Part shown: in pieces, positions 63,638 through 64,000 of the stretch | Layout of the letters: the number at the start of each line of letters is the position of its first letter | How positions within the stretch are numbered: the first letter of the stretch is position 1 | Source of the DNA: SMAG-U1939 sp036376595 | GTDB taxonomy: Bacteria; Chloroflexota; Ktedonobacteria; Ktedonobacterales; JADMIN01 | Direction of reading: 5' to 3' | Length of the DNA stretch: 64,000 nt | NCBI GenBank assembly: GCA_036376595.1 | Contig: DASVAA010000227.1 | Location: forward strand, 1-64,000 | The notes under the pieces: generated by a model | Told to the model about the DNA's origin: nothing | The model's database searches: none | What the model saw: only the letters and a program-made list of their open reading frames with translations | Made by a program: the position numbers and the translations under genes

Positions 63638-63927
63638 ACCTCGCGGACCCCTCGCGCCGCTTGCCGCCTGCGCTCGCGGCTCGCCCGATAGCTCGCTGGC
63701 GGTGATCGTCGCATTCACTGTAACGATACGCATCGGGGAGACGGCAGCTCACACCATGATGTGCCAGCGCCACAACCGTTTAGCCCCACGGTTGCAAGAC
63801 GTGCGAACAGCGACTGTGGCAACGCGCCGCGCGAAACGGCTGTGTTGCGGCAGATCGGGTGCGGGGCTGTGGTAGCATGGGCGTGAGCGAGCATGCCCGC
63901 GTCTGCCGCCCCCGAAGGGAGAACTCC

Positions 63928-64000
63928 ATGCCCGAGACCTTGCCGGCAGCCGGCCACATCGTCCCTGCCGCTGCACAGCCCGCATCCGCCGACGCAGCAG
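63928..64000 (+). CDS. Start of an unidentified gene (cut by window end)
   Basis: ATG 63928 follows GAAGGGAGAACTCC, a good ribosome site. The 24 visible codons (MPETLPAAGHIVPAAAQPAS...) run to the window end without a stop. Too short to name. Confidence 0.5.
   Translation, partial: MPETLPAAGHIVPAAAQPASADAA

Larger units (their letters stand above)
63414..63927. other. Divergent intergenic region upstream of secD
   Basis: About 510 bases holding two repeat A copies and the secD promoter. No credible gene. Confidence 0.55.

Overview
The window reads as a high-GC bacterial chromosome, most likely a Chloroflexota member (moderate confidence). The basis is the standard atp operon with an AtpZ-like leader gene, an EF-G-like GTPase with an AHGGSGKT P-loop, the yebC-ruvC-ruvA order, separate secD and secF, a lipoprotein-anchored Liv transporter, and house-keeping genes littered with short dispersed palindromes. 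No rRNA or CRISPR array was seen. Nothing could be searched against a database, so family names rest on motifs and gene order.

Layout. 1-141: 3' end of an IS200/IS605-type tnpB and its hairpin right end, abutting the stop codon of an EF-G-like gene (138-2174, -). 2.5-7.1 kb: glyA, a cardiolipin-synthase-like phospholipase D protein, a PlsC-like acyltransferase and a small barrel protein. 7.2-14.9 kb: complete F-type ATP synthase operon (atpZ-like, atpB, E, F, H, A, G, D, C) behind a sigma70-like promoter; atpH carries a basic low-complexity tail. 15-20.7 kb: a secreted beta-helix-like protein, a PiT phosphate transporter, a DinB-like/TPR/rhodanese protein, HIT and XRE-TPR genes diverging across two identical-type palindromes, an RHH antitoxin-like gene and tRNA-Val. 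20.8-29.4 kb: a membrane protein, a lipoprotein phospholipase D, an MFS exporter and livKHMGF. 29.8-36.9 kb: PIG-L deacetylase, zinc-finger membrane protein, polyprenyl synthase, methyltransferase and GNAT, yebC-ruvC-ruvA, a CheY-like regulator.

37.2-59.8 kb is a cell-surface polysaccharide region: three glycosyltransferases of GT-4 type plus a related one, a sugar-nucleotide epimerase, a Wzx-Wzy fusion, a Wzz/BY-kinase-like protein with a broken Walker A, a WD40 Ser/Thr kinase, two methyltransferases and a GT39-type transferase. An NTP_transf_5 gene opens it; a Tat-exported protein, an HprK-like kinase and a PqqD-domain protein close it. It lies between a decayed tRNA-Asn-like sequence (37.2 kb) and an intact tRNA-Asn (60.1 kb). 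60.4-63.4 kb holds secF and secD, and a new gene begins at 63928.

The most notable genome-scale signal is a roughly 24-bp palindromic repeat (core GGGCGTCCGGTGGACGCCC, 8-bp stem, 3-nt loop). It occurs about 15 times outside the polysaccharide region, in gaps but also in frame inside at least six genes, where it is translated as GVHRTPLL in one orientation and GASGGRP in the other. I found none in the polysaccharide region, which supports a separate origin for that block.
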